Counted from the first letter of the stretch, positions 1 to 8,704 are shown. The stretch is 64,000 bases of DNA from Acidobacteriota bacterium (GCA_030697165.1 JAUYQQ010000022.1:124001-188000); one strand, 5' to 3'. The notes: a model not told the origin generated them from the letters alone. Numbers and translations are program-made.

Positions 1-753
1 GTCGAGCATCCGCTCGCCCATCTTGGCCTTGATGGTGTAACGCGACGTCGCATAGGCCGATTCCCCCCCGGGCATGAGCGTGACCTTGGTATCGGTGTGG
101 CCGAACTCCAGGTTCTCAAAAGCCTTGAGCTCCGGACCCAGGTGACGATCGCGATAGTCGGCCCACCCGTTGTTGATGCCGGTGCCTTCGTAAATTGTGA
201 CGTCGGGATGATAGAAAGGCGCCAGCTTGGTCACGTCCTTGGTCAGGAACGCCGCATCGTAGCCCTTCAACCATGCGGCAATGCCAGCCGCGTCGTTCGG
301 GACGCCCTGCGCGGCCGCGTCGGCCAATTTCGTCACCGGGCCCGGACGTTTGCCACCGGCCGGCTCCACCCAGGCCGTGTGCGTGCCATCGGCGAAGTGT
401 TGGTGCGCCTTCCAGGCGATTTCAGTGCCGCCCTGCGGATTGCGGGCGCGGAAGAAGAAATCCGCGGACTCCTTTACAGGAATATTGCGCTTCCAGGTAA
501 TCGCCACGATGCGATCGCCGTTCTTCTCGACTTCGAAGGTCTCGCCCCCCATTTTCTCCACTTCGAGGACGGTGACCCCATCAGGAATCTCCAGGCGAAC
601 GGACGTTGTCGCAACCGTGCCTTCCGTGGGAACGCGAACCGAGTAGCGCTCTTCAGCGCCGGGCTTGGACTCCCGAGGCCGGACTCCTACGTGAGCCGCC
701 GCCAGTGAGGGTAAGGTCAGGAATAGGGTCAGAGCAGAAAGCGTTCGCATCAT
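1..753 (-). CDS. YcnI-like (DUF1775) copper-binding domain fused to SnoaL/DUF4440-like domain, 3' end outside window
   Basis: The frame is open from an ATG at 753 to the window edge (251 codons), so the C-terminus is missing. GAGGAG lies 7 nt upstream of the start. A signal peptide (about residues 1-20, ending AAA) would leave His21 as the mature N-terminus, followed by VGVRPRESKPG. That is the layout of YcnI-family proteins, where the N-terminal His belongs to a monohistidine Cu(II) site. Residues about 21-135 match DUF1775. From about residue 150 (NDAAGIAAWLKGYDAAF, then a YHPDVTIYEG stretch) the protein resembles a SnoaL/DUF4440 fold. Role inferred: periplasmic copper handling, consistent with copB/copA next door. 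The fusion to a SnoaL-like domain is unusual. YcnI part fairly sure; second domain less so. Confidence 0.75.
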   Translation of the reverse strand, partial: MMRTLSALTLFLTLPSLAAAHVGVRPRESKPGAEERYSVRVPTEGTVATTSVRLEIPDGVTVLEVEKMGGETFEVEKNGDRIVAITWKRNIPVKESADFFFRARNPQGGTEIAWKAHQHFADGTHTAWVEPAGGKRPGPVTKLADAAAQGVPNDAAGIAAWLKGYDAAFLTKDVTKLAPFYHPDVTIYEGTGINNGWADYRDRHLGPELKAFENLEFGHTDTKVTLMPGGESAYATSRYTIKAKMGERMLD

Positions 754-771
754 CGAATATCTCCTCAGTCG

Positions 772-1104
772 CTACTTGGTTGCGGGATCCGCGCCGAGCT
801 CGATGACCTTGGCGATCGACTTGTCGTCGTTGTCGTCGGTCACTGCCGTCACTACTATCCTCATGCCGACTTTGACGTCGGAGGCCTTCATGGCCTTCTT
901 GGCACGAAGGAACTTGGTGTCTTTGTTGATGCCGACGGTGGCGTCCTTGCCATCCGGGCTCTTGAGCATGACGTGATCCGCGGCCGCCATTGTCACCGTG
1001 CCCATGATCTTGTGCTCGTGGCCAGGATGCGCCATCGTTACGCCGCCCAAGGCCATTGTCATCACAGCTAAAGCCATCGTTGCCAACATCAATCGTCTCG
1101 TCAT
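772..1104 (-). CDS. Small exported DUF5666-like protein of copper clusters
   Basis: 110 residues. I chose the ATG at 1104 because AAAGGAG lies just upstream and a hydrophobic signal peptide (MTRRLMLATMALAVMTMALGG) starts there; the frame stays open to 1164 but that extension overlaps copB. The mature part begins AHPGHEHK, a potential metal-binding His cluster, and then forms a small all-beta domain of DUF5666/OB-fold type (IMGTVTMAAADHVMLKSPDG, ending KVGMRIVVTAVT). It follows copB closely in the same direction, so it is probably co-transcribed. A periplasmic copper-binding or accessory role is inferred from context. Confidence 0.7.
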   Translation of the reverse strand: MTRRLMLATMALAVMTMALGGVTMAHPGHEHKIMGTVTMAAADHVMLKSPDGKDATVGINKDTKFLRAKKAMKASDVKVGMRIVVTAVTDDNDDKSIAKVIELGADPATK

Positions 1105-1127
1105 CGTTGCTCCTTTAACCGCCAACC

Positions 1128-1976
1128 CTAGAACCACGTTCGCACGCCGGCCACCAAACGCCACCCGCCGATATCGTGGCCGGCTTCGGTGGAGAAATCG
1201 GCGGTGCCGCCGAACTCACGGTGCCAGACTGCGCCGAGGTACGGAGCGAACTCGCGTCGCACCTCGTAGCGCAACCGGAGCCCGGTTTCCACCGCACTGA
1301 GTCCCGCCCCGAGACCTCGTTCCGGAATGGATTTACCGTAGAACGTCAGCTCGACCAGCGGCTGCAACACCAGGCGGTTGGTGATCAGCATCTCGTACTC
1401 GGCTTCGAACCGGGCCATCGTCGCTGCTGATTCGCCGACGTAGAGCGTCGCCTGTATTTCGAACCACTGCGGCGCGAGCCCCTGAATGCCGACCGTCGCC
1501 CAGGTCTGACCAGGGCCTGGGCGAAAATCCTGTCGCACCCCGGCCACCACATCCCACCACCTGGAGAACGAGTGGCCGTAAGTGAGGTGAACTTCGGCCT
1601 CTTCAAGGCTGGAACCCTCGGAGGCGCCTTCGGAATGAATCCAGACTCGATTCACATCGCCACCGACCCACGACTTGATGTCCCAGATGCCGCCCTTGGT
1701 GTCGCCTGACACTTGCCATTCCAGTTGGTCGAACAGGACCGAGTAGTTGATGGCGCGGTCATGAACGGTGTGGCCGTGGAGGTCTTGCGGAAAGGCGGCG
1801 GCGCGATCCTCATCTGTAACCGGTGGAATAGGAGTCGCAGGCTCGCCCGATACGTTTTGAGCAGGCGCTGCGGGCGGCATGACATGGCCGGCATGAGGGT
1901 CAGGCGGCGTCTCTTGGGCAGAGGCAGCTCGAGCCGAGCAGACGATCAGAAGCAACAGGAGACCGGTGCGGATCAT
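1128..1976 (-). CDS. copB: Copper resistance outer-membrane protein CopB/PcoB
   Basis: 282 residues. A signal peptide (about 1-20, ending ASA-QE) is followed by a His/Met stretch (DPHAGHVMPP) and then a barrel domain typical of CopB/PcoB, with DQLEWQ near residue 85 and EAEVHLTYGHSFSRWWD around 127-143. It ends in Phe, as expected for an outer-membrane barrel. Its start overlaps the copA stop by 4 nt (ATGA), so the two are translationally coupled. Known family role: binds copper at the outer membrane and works with CopA. The DPHAGH motif recurs in CopA and CusB here. Confidence 0.92.
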   Translation of the reverse strand: MIRTGLLLLLIVCSARAASAQETPPDPHAGHVMPPAAPAQNVSGEPATPIPPVTDEDRAAAFPQDLHGHTVHDRAINYSVLFDQLEWQVSGDTKGGIWDIKSWVGGDVNRVWIHSEGASEGSSLEEAEVHLTYGHSFSRWWDVVAGVRQDFRPGPGQTWATVGIQGLAPQWFEIQATLYVGESAATMARFEAEYEMLITNRLVLQPLVELTFYGKSIPERGLGAGLSAVETGLRLRYEVRREFAPYLGAVWHREFGGTADFSTEAGHDIGGWRLVAGVRTWF

Positions 1977-3856
1977 TCTTCGACCCGCACTTCCCGGAAC
2001 ATGCCTGATTCCATATGGAACAGCAAATGGCAGTGAAACGCCCAGCGACCCAATGCATCAGCGCGCACGCGATACGCGCGCCGGGTGCCGGGGGGCATAT
2101 CGATCGTATGTTTGCGAACCTGGAATTGCCCTTGCTCGTCCTCAAGATCGCTCCACATGCCGTGCAGATGGATCGGATGACTCATCATCGTGTCGTTGAC
2201 GAGCACAATGCGAAGGCGCTCGCCGTAGGTCAGGCGCAGAGGCTCAGCCGACGAGAACTTGATGCCATCGAACGACCAGGCGAACCGTTCCATGTGCCCG
2301 GTGAGGTGCAACTCGATGGTCCGGCTAGGTTCGCGGCCGTCGGGGTCAGCAAACGTGCTCTTGAGATCCGCATAGGTCAGCACCTTGCGGCCGTTGTTGC
2401 GCAGGCCAATGCCCGGATCATCAAGCTTCGCCATTGGCGACATCGTCTGCATGTCGACCAGTGGATTGCCGTCTTCTGATGACGGATGCGATTGCATCGA
2501 TCCCATCGCCGCCATGTTGTGTCCCGCGTGCGGATCCGCCGGCGGCTGGGGCGGCATCTTGTGGCCGGCGTGCGGATCGGCGGGTGCCTCCGGCTTCGCC
2601 GGCATCGTGTGTCCGGCATGCGTGTCGGGGGCCGCGGGTGGTGGGGACGGCATGACGTGTCCCGCATGTGGGTCGGTCGCGGCGGGCGAGGCCGGCTTCG
2701 ACTCGCTCATCGCCCCCATGTCGTGGCCCATACCGCCGTGGCCCATGTCGTCCATCGTGAGCAACGGCCGCGGATCGGGTTCAGGCACCGGCGCGCGCAA
2801 ACCGTCACGGACCGCGAGCGTTCCAGCTGCGAAGCCGGTGCGATCCATAGCTTGCGCGAAAATGGTGAACGCGTCTTGCCCCGTCGGCTCGACGATCACG
2901 TCATAGGTTTCCGCGGTCGCAATGCGGAACTCGTCCACCGAGACGGGCTCGACGTACTGGCCATCGGCCGCGACCACCGTCATCTTGAGTCCGGGAATCC
3001 GCACGTCGAAATAGGACATTGCGGAACCGTTGATGAAGCGGAGCCGGACTTTCTCTCCGGGCTTGAACAACCCGGTCCAGCCTCCGGCCGGCGCCACGCC
3101 GTTCATCAGATAGGTGTAGGTGGCACCCGATACATCTGCCAGGTCCGTGGGGTTCATTCGCATGTCGCCCCACATCAACCGATCATCCAGGGTCGAACCC
3201 AGCCCACGCTCACGAACGTCTCGGAAGAAGTCGCCGATCGTGCGTTTGTGGAAGTTGTAGTAGTCGGATTGTTTCTTCAGCTTGCCGAAGACACGCTTGG
3301 GGTCTTCGTCGGTCCAGTCGCTGAGCAACACCACGTGTTCGCGATCGTAGGTGAACGGCTCACGCTCCTTCGCCTCCACGATCAAGGCCCCGTAAACGCC
3401 TTGTTGCTCCTGAAAGCCTGAATGGCTGTGATACCAGTAGGTGCCGTTCTGGTTGACGGTGAAGCGATAGTCGTAGGTGCCGTGCGGCCTGATGCCGTGA
3501 AAGCTCAGGCCAGGCACGCCGTCCATGTTGGCAGGCAAGATGATCCCGTGCCAATGAATCGAGGTGTCTTCCTCCAACTCGTTGGCAACCCGCAAGTGAA
3601 CGGTGTCGCCTTCTTTCCAGCGCAGCGTCGGAGCGGGAACCGACCCATTGATGGCCAGCGCGGTCCTGGTCTTCCCGGTGATGTTGAGCGGCATCTCGGC
3701 GATGCGCAGGTCGAACTGCGTCCCTGCCAAGACGCCCGGAGCCTGGCGGGCGTCTGCTTGTGCATATCCAGGAGACACTTGAAAGCCGCCGAAACCGAGC
3801 GCGGTTCCGCTGAGCGCGAGCCCTTTGACGAACGTACGACGCGAGTACTGTGGCAT
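1973..3856 (-). CDS. copA: Tat-exported multicopper oxidase CopA (PcoA family)
   Basis: 627 residues. An N-terminal twin-arginine signal (YSRRTFVKG) is followed by three cupredoxin domains. Copper ligands are visible: HWHG at 101-104, HSH at 143-145, HPIHLHG at about 560-566 and HCHLLFH at 608-614, so both the type 1 and the trinuclear sites look intact. A linker around 380-460 carries four variants of (D/T)PHAGHxM plus further Met/His repeats, as in PcoA/CopA proteins that bind extra copper. Function by family: periplasmic Cu(I) oxidation and copper sequestration. It is first in the operon copA-copB-DUF5666, and its promoter contains the ATKAA-N6-TTMAY box. Confidence 0.95.
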   Translation of the reverse strand: MPQYSRRTFVKGLALSGTALGFGGFQVSPGYAQADARQAPGVLAGTQFDLRIAEMPLNITGKTRTALAINGSVPAPTLRWKEGDTVHLRVANELEEDTSIHWHGIILPANMDGVPGLSFHGIRPHGTYDYRFTVNQNGTYWYHSHSGFQEQQGVYGALIVEAKEREPFTYDREHVVLLSDWTDEDPKRVFGKLKKQSDYYNFHKRTIGDFFRDVRERGLGSTLDDRLMWGDMRMNPTDLADVSGATYTYLMNGVAPAGGWTGLFKPGEKVRLRFINGSAMSYFDVRIPGLKMTVVAADGQYVEPVSVDEFRIATAETYDVIVEPTGQDAFTIFAQAMDRTGFAAGTLAVRDGLRAPVPEPDPRPLLTMDDMGHGGMGHDMGAMSESKPASPAATDPHAGHVMPSPPPAAPDTHAGHTMPAKPEAPADPHAGHKMPPQPPADPHAGHNMAAMGSMQSHPSSEDGNPLVDMQTMSPMAKLDDPGIGLRNNGRKVLTYADLKSTFADPDGREPSRTIELHLTGHMERFAWSFDGIKFSSAEPLRLTYGERLRIVLVNDTMMSHPIHLHGMWSDLEDEQGQFQVRKHTIDMPPGTRRAYRVRADALGRWAFHCHLLFHMESGMFREVRVEE

Positions 3857-3867
3857 ACCTCTTTACA

Positions 3868-3910
3868 CGGTATGTCTGGCACCGGCGGGTGTCGATTAAA
3901 AGTCGTTAAC
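3868..3910 (-). promoter_or_regulatory. copA promoter with ATKAA-N6-TTMAY operator
   Basis: The 16-bp box ATTAAAAGTCGTTAAC lies at 3895-3910. The block GGTAYGTC at 3869-3876 lies downstream in the copA sense. The same 16 bases and the same block, at exactly the same spacing, occur before the cytochrome gene at 5209-5250. I read this as an operator near the -35 region with the -10 in the GACRTACC block. Assigning it to the CusRS-like pair at 6574-8704 is inference. Confidence 0.6.
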
Positions 3911-3999
3911 CAAGCCCCCGCAGTCGCCACGGTCGAGCTGTGACTGGGCGACTGTGCTACGCTCCGCGCGGTTGTCGTGACATCCTTCAGGAGGAACTA

Positions 4000-4422
4000 A
4001 TGAACGTTGCCCGCTCGCTCGGTTTGACCCTCGCACTGGCCGTCGCCGCGATGTGTGCCACCGTGGCCGCCCACGAACGCAAAGAAGTCGCTGGCCTCAA
4101 CGTGGTGTTCGGCGCCGAACCGGAACCGGCACTGACCGGCGAGATGCAGTTCCTGCGGTGGCGCTTTACCGCGCAGGACAAGACGCCCTTCACCGACCTC
4201 GAAGAGATCAAGGCGACCGTGAAGCGCGACGGCAAGATTCATGGTCCCTTCACCGGCCGTATGACGGCGCGCGATGCGGGCCTGGTCGCCACCCAGCACA
4301 TCTTTACGGCCGCGGGGGATTACGAAGCGACGCTGACGTTCAGGAAGAAAGGGGATGCCACGGTTCACTCCGTGACGTTCGCGTTCAAGATTGCCGACCG
4401 CAAGACCATCGAGATCCCGTAG
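4000..4422 (+). CDS. Small exported YtkA-like protein
   Basis: 140 residues. Start chosen at ATG 4000 because AGGAGGAAC is immediately upstream and a signal peptide follows (MNVARSLGLTLALAVAAMCA, cut before AHERKEV). The rest is an all-beta domain with FRWRFTAQDKTPF-like wording (FLRWRFTAQDKTP at about 45-57), a GPFTGRMTARDAG segment and a final strand TFAFKIADRK. This resembles YtkA/FixH-like small domains of copper-handling and oxidase-associated loci. It diverges from copA with 143 bp between the starts. Exact function unknown; periplasmic, probably part of the copper response by position. Confidence 0.7.
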   Translation: MNVARSLGLTLALAVAAMCATVAAHERKEVAGLNVVFGAEPEPALTGEMQFLRWRFTAQDKTPFTDLEEIKATVKRDGKIHGPFTGRMTARDAGLVATQHIFTAAGDYEATLTFRKKGDATVHSVTFAFKIADRKTIEIP

Positions 4423-4520
4423 CCCTCACCACTCGCTGGCGGACCCGCGACCGTGCAAGTCCGCCAGCTCATCTCGCTCGAGCTACTTCACCGCCCTCGC
4501 CGACCAGTCGCTCCCTGGTT

Positions 4521-5153
4521 CTATTGATGGTGCGGTTTCGCTGGGGTCGTCGCCGCCGGCGCTGGCGGCGCATCAGACTCGCCCTCCAGGAATCGCCGCA
4601 TCTCTTCTTCCTGCCTGAACTGCTCCGGGCTCTTTGGATTCAGCGTCTCCATGCGCGTCAACTCATCGGGGGTCAGACTCGGCAGGCGCCGGATGAAATG
4701 GACCAGGCCCCAACTGCCGGCGGCGCTTGCGGGCGTGCCGTCGCTCCACGCCGGCATGCCCGTCAAACGAATGCCGTTCTCGATGATGGCAAACAGCTCA
4801 CCGTCGGACAGTGACTGGGTGTCGGACTCGCGCATATCTGGCGCCTTCGGAAACAGGTTCTGGCCGAGGGCGGTTTGTCCACTCCCGTCGTTGGCGTGGC
4901 AACTGGCGCAGTGATCCGCGAAATGGCTCAGGCCGTCGGCGAGTACGTCGGGCGTGGGTTCGACTGGGTTCTTCTGCGTTCGAACTGCGGCGGGGGTCGC
5001 GAGTTGTCGCATGGTCCGCGCAAGGAGCACTTCGGCCTGACTGGGTTCGGTGCGCGTGCTCAGGCCCCGGCTGAGGATCGAGTACCCGATGGCGGTGGCG
5101 ATGATGGCGGCGACAATCACGAGAAGGGCGGCAGCGCGAATGATCGACTTCAT
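4521..5153 (-). CDS. Membrane-anchored class I cytochrome c
   Basis: 210 residues. An N-terminal hydrophobic segment (about 5-27) acts as signal or anchor. One heme-attachment motif, CASCH, lies near residue 86, and the distal Met is probably in RLTGMPAW (about 130-137). The C-terminal tail is Pro/Ala-rich and ends KPHHQ, a possible metal ligand. By family it is a periplasmic electron carrier and could accept electrons during copper oxidation by CopA; that link is inferred. Its promoter has the same 16-bp operator as copA, which is the best evidence that it belongs to the copper regulon. Confidence 0.85.
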   Translation of the reverse strand: MKSIIRAAALLVIVAAIIATAIGYSILSRGLSTRTEPSQAEVLLARTMRQLATPAAVRTQKNPVEPTPDVLADGLSHFADHCASCHANDGSGQTALGQNLFPKAPDMRESDTQSLSDGELFAIIENGIRLTGMPAWSDGTPASAAGSWGLVHFIRRLPSLTPDELTRMETLNPKSPEQFRQEEEMRRFLEGESDAPPAPAATTPAKPHHQ

Positions 5154-5206
5154 GGTGGGAGCTCAGCTCACGAATCTACAGGCCAGAAATCGGCGGGCCG
5201 CCTTAG

Positions 5207-5250
5207 ACGGTACGTCGCCTGACCTGCGGCCAGGATTAAAAGTCGTTAAC
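5207..5250 (-). promoter_or_regulatory. Cytochrome c promoter with operator identical to that of copA
   Basis: Box ATTAAAAGTCGTTAAC at 5235-5250, identical to 3895-3910. GGTAYGTC lies at 5209-5216, 25 nt before the box as in the copA promoter. The rest of 5154-5425 shows no convincing gene; the 5' side of the beta-barrel gene at 5426 has no recognisable box. Confidence 0.6.
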
Positions 5251-5425
5251 GAACTGCCCGGTCTAGCGTCCGCGGCTCGCCGGGGTATCATCGGCGGCAT
5301 GACACTGCGGAATGCCTTGGTAGCGGTAGCGCCACCGGCCTGATGGCATCTTCGACCGTTCCCGGCATTCGAGCGCAATCGTCCGGAGCGGACCGGGAAC
5401 CCGCACGTTCGCAGCCGAGATAGAC

Positions 5426-6001
5426 ATGAACACACAATTGCGACAGGTCGTTCTTGCGGTCGTCCTCATCGTCGCGACCACGGCGCCGGCGCGGGCCCAG
5501 GGCTACCTCAGCCCCATGCTCGGCCTCAACTTCGGCGGCGTCTCGGGTTGCCCCGGGCTGCGAGACTGCACGAACGACCAGAAAAACGTCAGCATCGCGG
5601 GCGGTAAATTCGCCACGATTTTCGGCATCGAAGCCGAGTTGGCGTCCTCGCCCACGTTCTTCGGTGAGGCGACAGGGTTGTCCTCGAGCGTGCTGACCGG
5701 GATGGGAAACGTGATGCTCGGGCCGAGGGCCGGGCCAGTGCGCCCCTACGTGCTCGCGGGGGCCGGCATCATGCAGGCGCATTTCGAGCTGAGCACCCCG
5801 AGCGTGCTCACCACGCATGATACCGTCCTTGGCTATGCGATCGGTGGCGGCGTGTTCGCGTTGCTCGGCGACCGCTTCGGTGTGCGCGGCGACCTGCGCT
5901 ACTTCCACTCGTTCCGGGAAGTCATCATTCAGGGAGTGACGCTGCGGAGTAACAAACTCAACTATTCGCGCATCGGCGGGGGCCTCGTCATCCAGTTCTA
6001 G
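5426..6001 (+). CDS. Outer-membrane beta-barrel protein (OmpA-like N-terminal barrel type)
   Basis: 191 residues. A signal peptide (about 1-24, ending ARA-QG) is followed by alternating strand-like segments: GYLSPMLGLNFGG, GRFATIFGIEAE-like, a PYVLAGAGIMQAHFEL strand around 108-123, YAIGGGVFALLG, and a terminal strand SRIGGGLVIQF ending in Phe. These are hallmarks of a small outer-membrane barrel. Cys pair at about 44-50 (CPGLRDC) may be disulfide-bonded. No specific function can be read. It is single-gene, facing the DedA-like gene. Confidence 0.7.
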   Translation: MNTQLRQVVLAVVLIVATTAPARAQGYLSPMLGLNFGGVSGCPGLRDCTNDQKNVSIAGGKFATIFGIEAELASSPTFFGEATGLSSSVLTGMGNVMLGPRAGPVRPYVLAGAGIMQAHFELSTPSVLTTHDTVLGYAIGGGVFALLGDRFGVRGDLRYFHSFREVIIQGVTLRSNKLNYSRIGGGLVIQF

Positions 6002-6077
6002 GATCGTTGGCCGGCGTGGCTTTCAGGCGTGTGGCGTTCGGTTTGCGCGCCTGGTCTGAACTCGTGATGACTGCGGT

Positions 6078-6494
6078 CTACCATGCAGCCGCACCCCACG
6101 CCACGACGAGGTATCGCAGCAGTTTCCCAACGACGGTCCACCAGGAGAATCGAACGAATGGGATCTGAGCAACACCGGCCGCGGCGACGATTGCGTCACC
6201 GATGATGGGCACCCACGAGAGCAACAATGCCGGCGCTCCGTACGTCGCGATCAGGCGCGCCGGGCGCTGACGGACCGGATCACGTCCGGTGGTTCGCAGA
6301 CGCGTCGCTGCGGCCCGTCCGATCCAGTAAGTCGTGCACGCGCCAAGATAATTGCCGGCCGTCGCCACACTGACCACCGCGATGAAGGCATATTCCTGCC
6401 GAATCAGGACGACCACGGCTGGTTCTGAGCCAAGCGGCGCAACGGTCGCCGCGAGAAAACTCCACCCGAAAAGAGCGAGATACCCCCACATCAC
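6078..6494 (-). CDS. YqaA/DedA-type (VTT domain) membrane protein
   Basis: 138 residues, nearly all membrane segments. It has the SNARE-associated/VTT pattern of the short YqaA subfamily: an N-terminal helix with FLAATVAPLGSEP, a GNYLGACTTYWIGR segment (about 47-60), then a GAPALLLSWVPIIGDAIVAAAGV core (about 85-107) and a final WTVVGKLLRYLVVAWGA helix. DedA relatives act in lipid scrambling and membrane homeostasis; the substrate here cannot be told. It is divergent from the response regulator, with the 16-bp box between them. Confidence 0.8.
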   Translation of the reverse strand: MMWGYLALFGWSFLAATVAPLGSEPAVVVLIRQEYAFIAVVSVATAGNYLGACTTYWIGRAAATRLRTTGRDPVRQRPARLIATYGAPALLLSWVPIIGDAIVAAAGVAQIPFVRFSWWTVVGKLLRYLVVAWGAAAW

Positions 6495-6550
6495 GTCAAG
6501 CGGTGCAAAGTACGACCCGCCTCTGGCGCGAATGGCCGTTTTGTAGCTTT

Positions 6551-6566
6551 ATGAACAACAATTAAT
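6551..6566. promoter_or_regulatory. ATKAA-N6-TTMAY operator before the response-regulator gene
   Basis: ATGAACAACAATTAAT, 13/16 identical (on the other strand) to the GAPDH-side box at 9842. It lies 7 nt before ATG 6574 and 57 nt upstream of the divergent DedA-like gene, so it could control either. If it serves the regulator, the true start may be a later in-frame GTG (6601 or 6634). Confidence 0.5.
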
Positions 6567-6573
6567 ACACCCG

Positions 6574-7332
6574 ATGGTAACGCTCGGAAATGATCTCGCC
6601 GTGCAGGACGCGCGCGTTGACGCAGCGGAGCGGGTGCCGCGCGTACTCGTTGTCGAAGACGAGGTGCGGCTCGCCACGCTGATTTCCCAGCATCTGTCCG
6701 ACCTGAACCTGTCGGTCCGGGTCGAGCATACTGGCAGTGCTGGCCTGGCGGCCGGGCTCGCTGATCCGTTTGAGCTGATTCTCCTGGACGTGGTGCTTCC
6801 GGAGGTTGACGGTTTCGCAATCTGTCGCGAGCTGCGCCGCCGCAACGTGACCACGCCGATCATGATGTTGTCGGCGCGCGGCGTGCTCGAAGACCGCGTG
6901 CGGGGTCTGGACAGCGGCGCCGACGACTATCTGACCAAGCCGTTCGAATTCGCCGAGCTCAGCGCGCGCGTGCGAGCGTTGCTGCGCCGGCAACGTCCCG
7001 CTGCGACAATGAGTGTCACGGTTGGCGAGCTGTCGCTCGATCCAATGTCCCGCTCCGTGCATCGAGGCGAACGGAAGATCGATTTGACGCAGAAAGAGTT
7101 TGCACTTCTTGAATACTTCATGCGTAACGTCGGTCAGGTGCTCACCAGGGCGATGATCGGCGAACACGTCTGGGACTTCACGTGGGATCGCATGACCAAC
7201 GTGATCGACGTCTACGTGAATCACCTCCGTCGCAAGCTGGAGGACGCCGGCGAGTCACGAATGATTCATGCGGTGCGCGGAGTCGGTTACGTGTTGCGCT
7301 CTTCGGAACACGCTGATGATCAGGACGCTTAA
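6574..7332 (+). CDS. OmpR/PhoB-family response regulator, CusR/CopR type
   Basis: 252 residues from ATG 6574; GTG 6634 (PRVLVVEDE) would give the usual family N-terminus and leave room for the promoter. Receiver domain about 22-140: acidic pair in VVEDE, phospho-Asp in LILLDVVLPEVDG (about residue 72), Thr/Ser in MMLSARG, Lys in YLTKPFEFAELSARV. Winged-helix DNA-binding domain about 150-245 with DLTQKEFALLEYFMRN and NVIDVYVNHLRRKLE. It overlaps the kinase gene by 17 nt. Heavy-metal response regulator by family and neighbourhood, and the natural candidate to bind the repeated box in this region; that is inference. Confidence 0.9.
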   Translation: MVTLGNDLAVQDARVDAAERVPRVLVVEDEVRLATLISQHLSDLNLSVRVEHTGSAGLAAGLADPFELILLDVVLPEVDGFAICRELRRRNVTTPIMMLSARGVLEDRVRGLDSGADDYLTKPFEFAELSARVRALLRRQRPAATMSVTVGELSLDPMSRSVHRGERKIDLTQKEFALLEYFMRNVGQVLTRAMIGEHVWDFTWDRMTNVIDVYVNHLRRKLEDAGESRMIHAVRGVGYVLRSSEHADDQDA

Positions 7333-8704
7333 GGCCCGCACGACGCTGTGGAACGTGTTGGTCATCGCCTCGGCGCTGAGCCTGTTCGCGGTACTTCTGT
7401 ACGCCTGGCTGGCACGTACGCTTTATGGTCATCATGACGGCGATCTTCGTGAAGAAGCCAAGCGGGTTCTCGCCAGCGTGTCGTCGACCACGGATCCAAT
7501 TGCCGCGCTGCAGGCACTCGACCAGGAAGGGGCGGTGGCACCGTACCTGATGGTGCGCGACACCCACGGCAATGTCGTCTTCAGATCAGAGCGGCTGGCG
7601 AAGGCCGAACCTGAGATTGGCGCCCACGAGGTGTTGATGCACGCGGCGACCAGCGGCCTCACCGTAGAGCAATTCTTTACCGTCCATCTGGCACGCGGGC
7701 CAGTACGATTTACGTGCGTGCCGTTGGTAACTCCATCGGACACATATCTCCAGCTTGGCAGACCCCTCGGCGACGTCGGCATGATGCTGGAGGTCGTGAC
7801 GATTGCGTCTCTTGTGCTGATTCCAATCGTCATCGCCCTCACCAGTTTTGGTGGATTCCTCATCGCCAGGCGCGCCCTGCGTCCCGTTGATGTAATTGCA
7901 ACGTCTTTGGAATCCATTCAAGCAACCGACCTCTCTCGCCGCATCGATCCGCACGCCCCGGATACCGAGGTCGAGCGCCTCACGTCAGCGATTAACCAGC
8001 TGCTGGATCGCCTCGGAACGTCGTTCAAGACCATGCGCGAGTTCACTGCCGACGTTTCTCATCAGTTGCAGACGCCATTGACGGTCATGAAAGGCACGAT
8101 CGAGTCTGCTCGAGAAGGCACTCCAGAAGATCGCGCCAGGGCACTGAACGCGGTGTCTGACGAGGTCAATGCGCTCACTGCCACTCTTCAGGACCTGCGA
8201 GACCTGGCACTGGCAGACGCTGATTCAGCGGGTGCTCGCGGCGGCCCAGTTATCGTAAGCGAGGTATTCGAGGAGGCCGGTGAGTTGGTCAGCGCGCTGG
8301 CGGAGGCTCACGGTGTCGCCTGCGAGACCGCTATCGAACCAGGCCTCCGCGTCTGGGGAAACCCCGTGCGGCTTCGCCAGTTGCTGCTGAATCTTGGTGA
8401 GAACGCTGTTGAGTTCACTCCTGCCGGTGGACGCATCCGAATTGAGGCAGCCGGTCGCGATGGAATGGTGGTCGCCACCGTGTCGGATACCGGCGCTGGT
8501 ATATCAGAGGAGTTATTGCCGCGCGTGTTCGATCGGCACGTGCACGGACAGGCGCAGGGGTCAAAAGCAAGATCGGGCCTTGGCCTCGCAATCGTCAAGC
8601 GCATTGTCGACGCCCACGGGGGCAACGTGACTATCAACAGCACTCCAGGCTCGGGCACGACTGCGCTCGTAACGCTGCCGATTGCCAGAGACCTCGCTAC
8701 ATGA
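7316..8704 (+). CDS. Heavy-metal sensor histidine kinase, CusS type
   Basis: 462 residues. I chose ATG 7316 (MIRTLKARTTLWN), overlapping the regulator stop, rather than the longer frame from 7268. The order is TM1 (about 13-35), a periplasmic sensor region of about 120 residues, TM2 (about 155-180), HAMP (to about 235), HisKA with FTADVSHQLQTPL (phospho-His in SHQL; Q replaces the usual E-L spacing residue), and HATPase_c with N-box LGENAVEFTP, DTGAGIS and GLGLAIVK. It pairs with the upstream regulator as a copper/silver-type two-component system. The 3' end overlaps the convergent GAPDH gene by 8 nt. Confidence 0.9.
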   Translation: MIRTLKARTTLWNVLVIASALSLFAVLLYAWLARTLYGHHDGDLREEAKRVLASVSSTTDPIAALQALDQEGAVAPYLMVRDTHGNVVFRSERLAKAEPEIGAHEVLMHAATSGLTVEQFFTVHLARGPVRFTCVPLVTPSDTYLQLGRPLGDVGMMLEVVTIASLVLIPIVIALTSFGGFLIARRALRPVDVIATSLESIQATDLSRRIDPHAPDTEVERLTSAINQLLDRLGTSFKTMREFTADVSHQLQTPLTVMKGTIESAREGTPEDRARALNAVSDEVNALTATLQDLRDLALADADSAGARGGPVIVSEVFEEAGELVSALAEAHGVACETAIEPGLRVWGNPVRLRQLLLNLGENAVEFTPAGGRIRIEAAGRDGMVVATVSDTGAGISEELLPRVFDRHVHGQAQGSKARSGLGLAIVKRIVDAHGGNVTINSTPGSGTTALVTLPIARDLAT

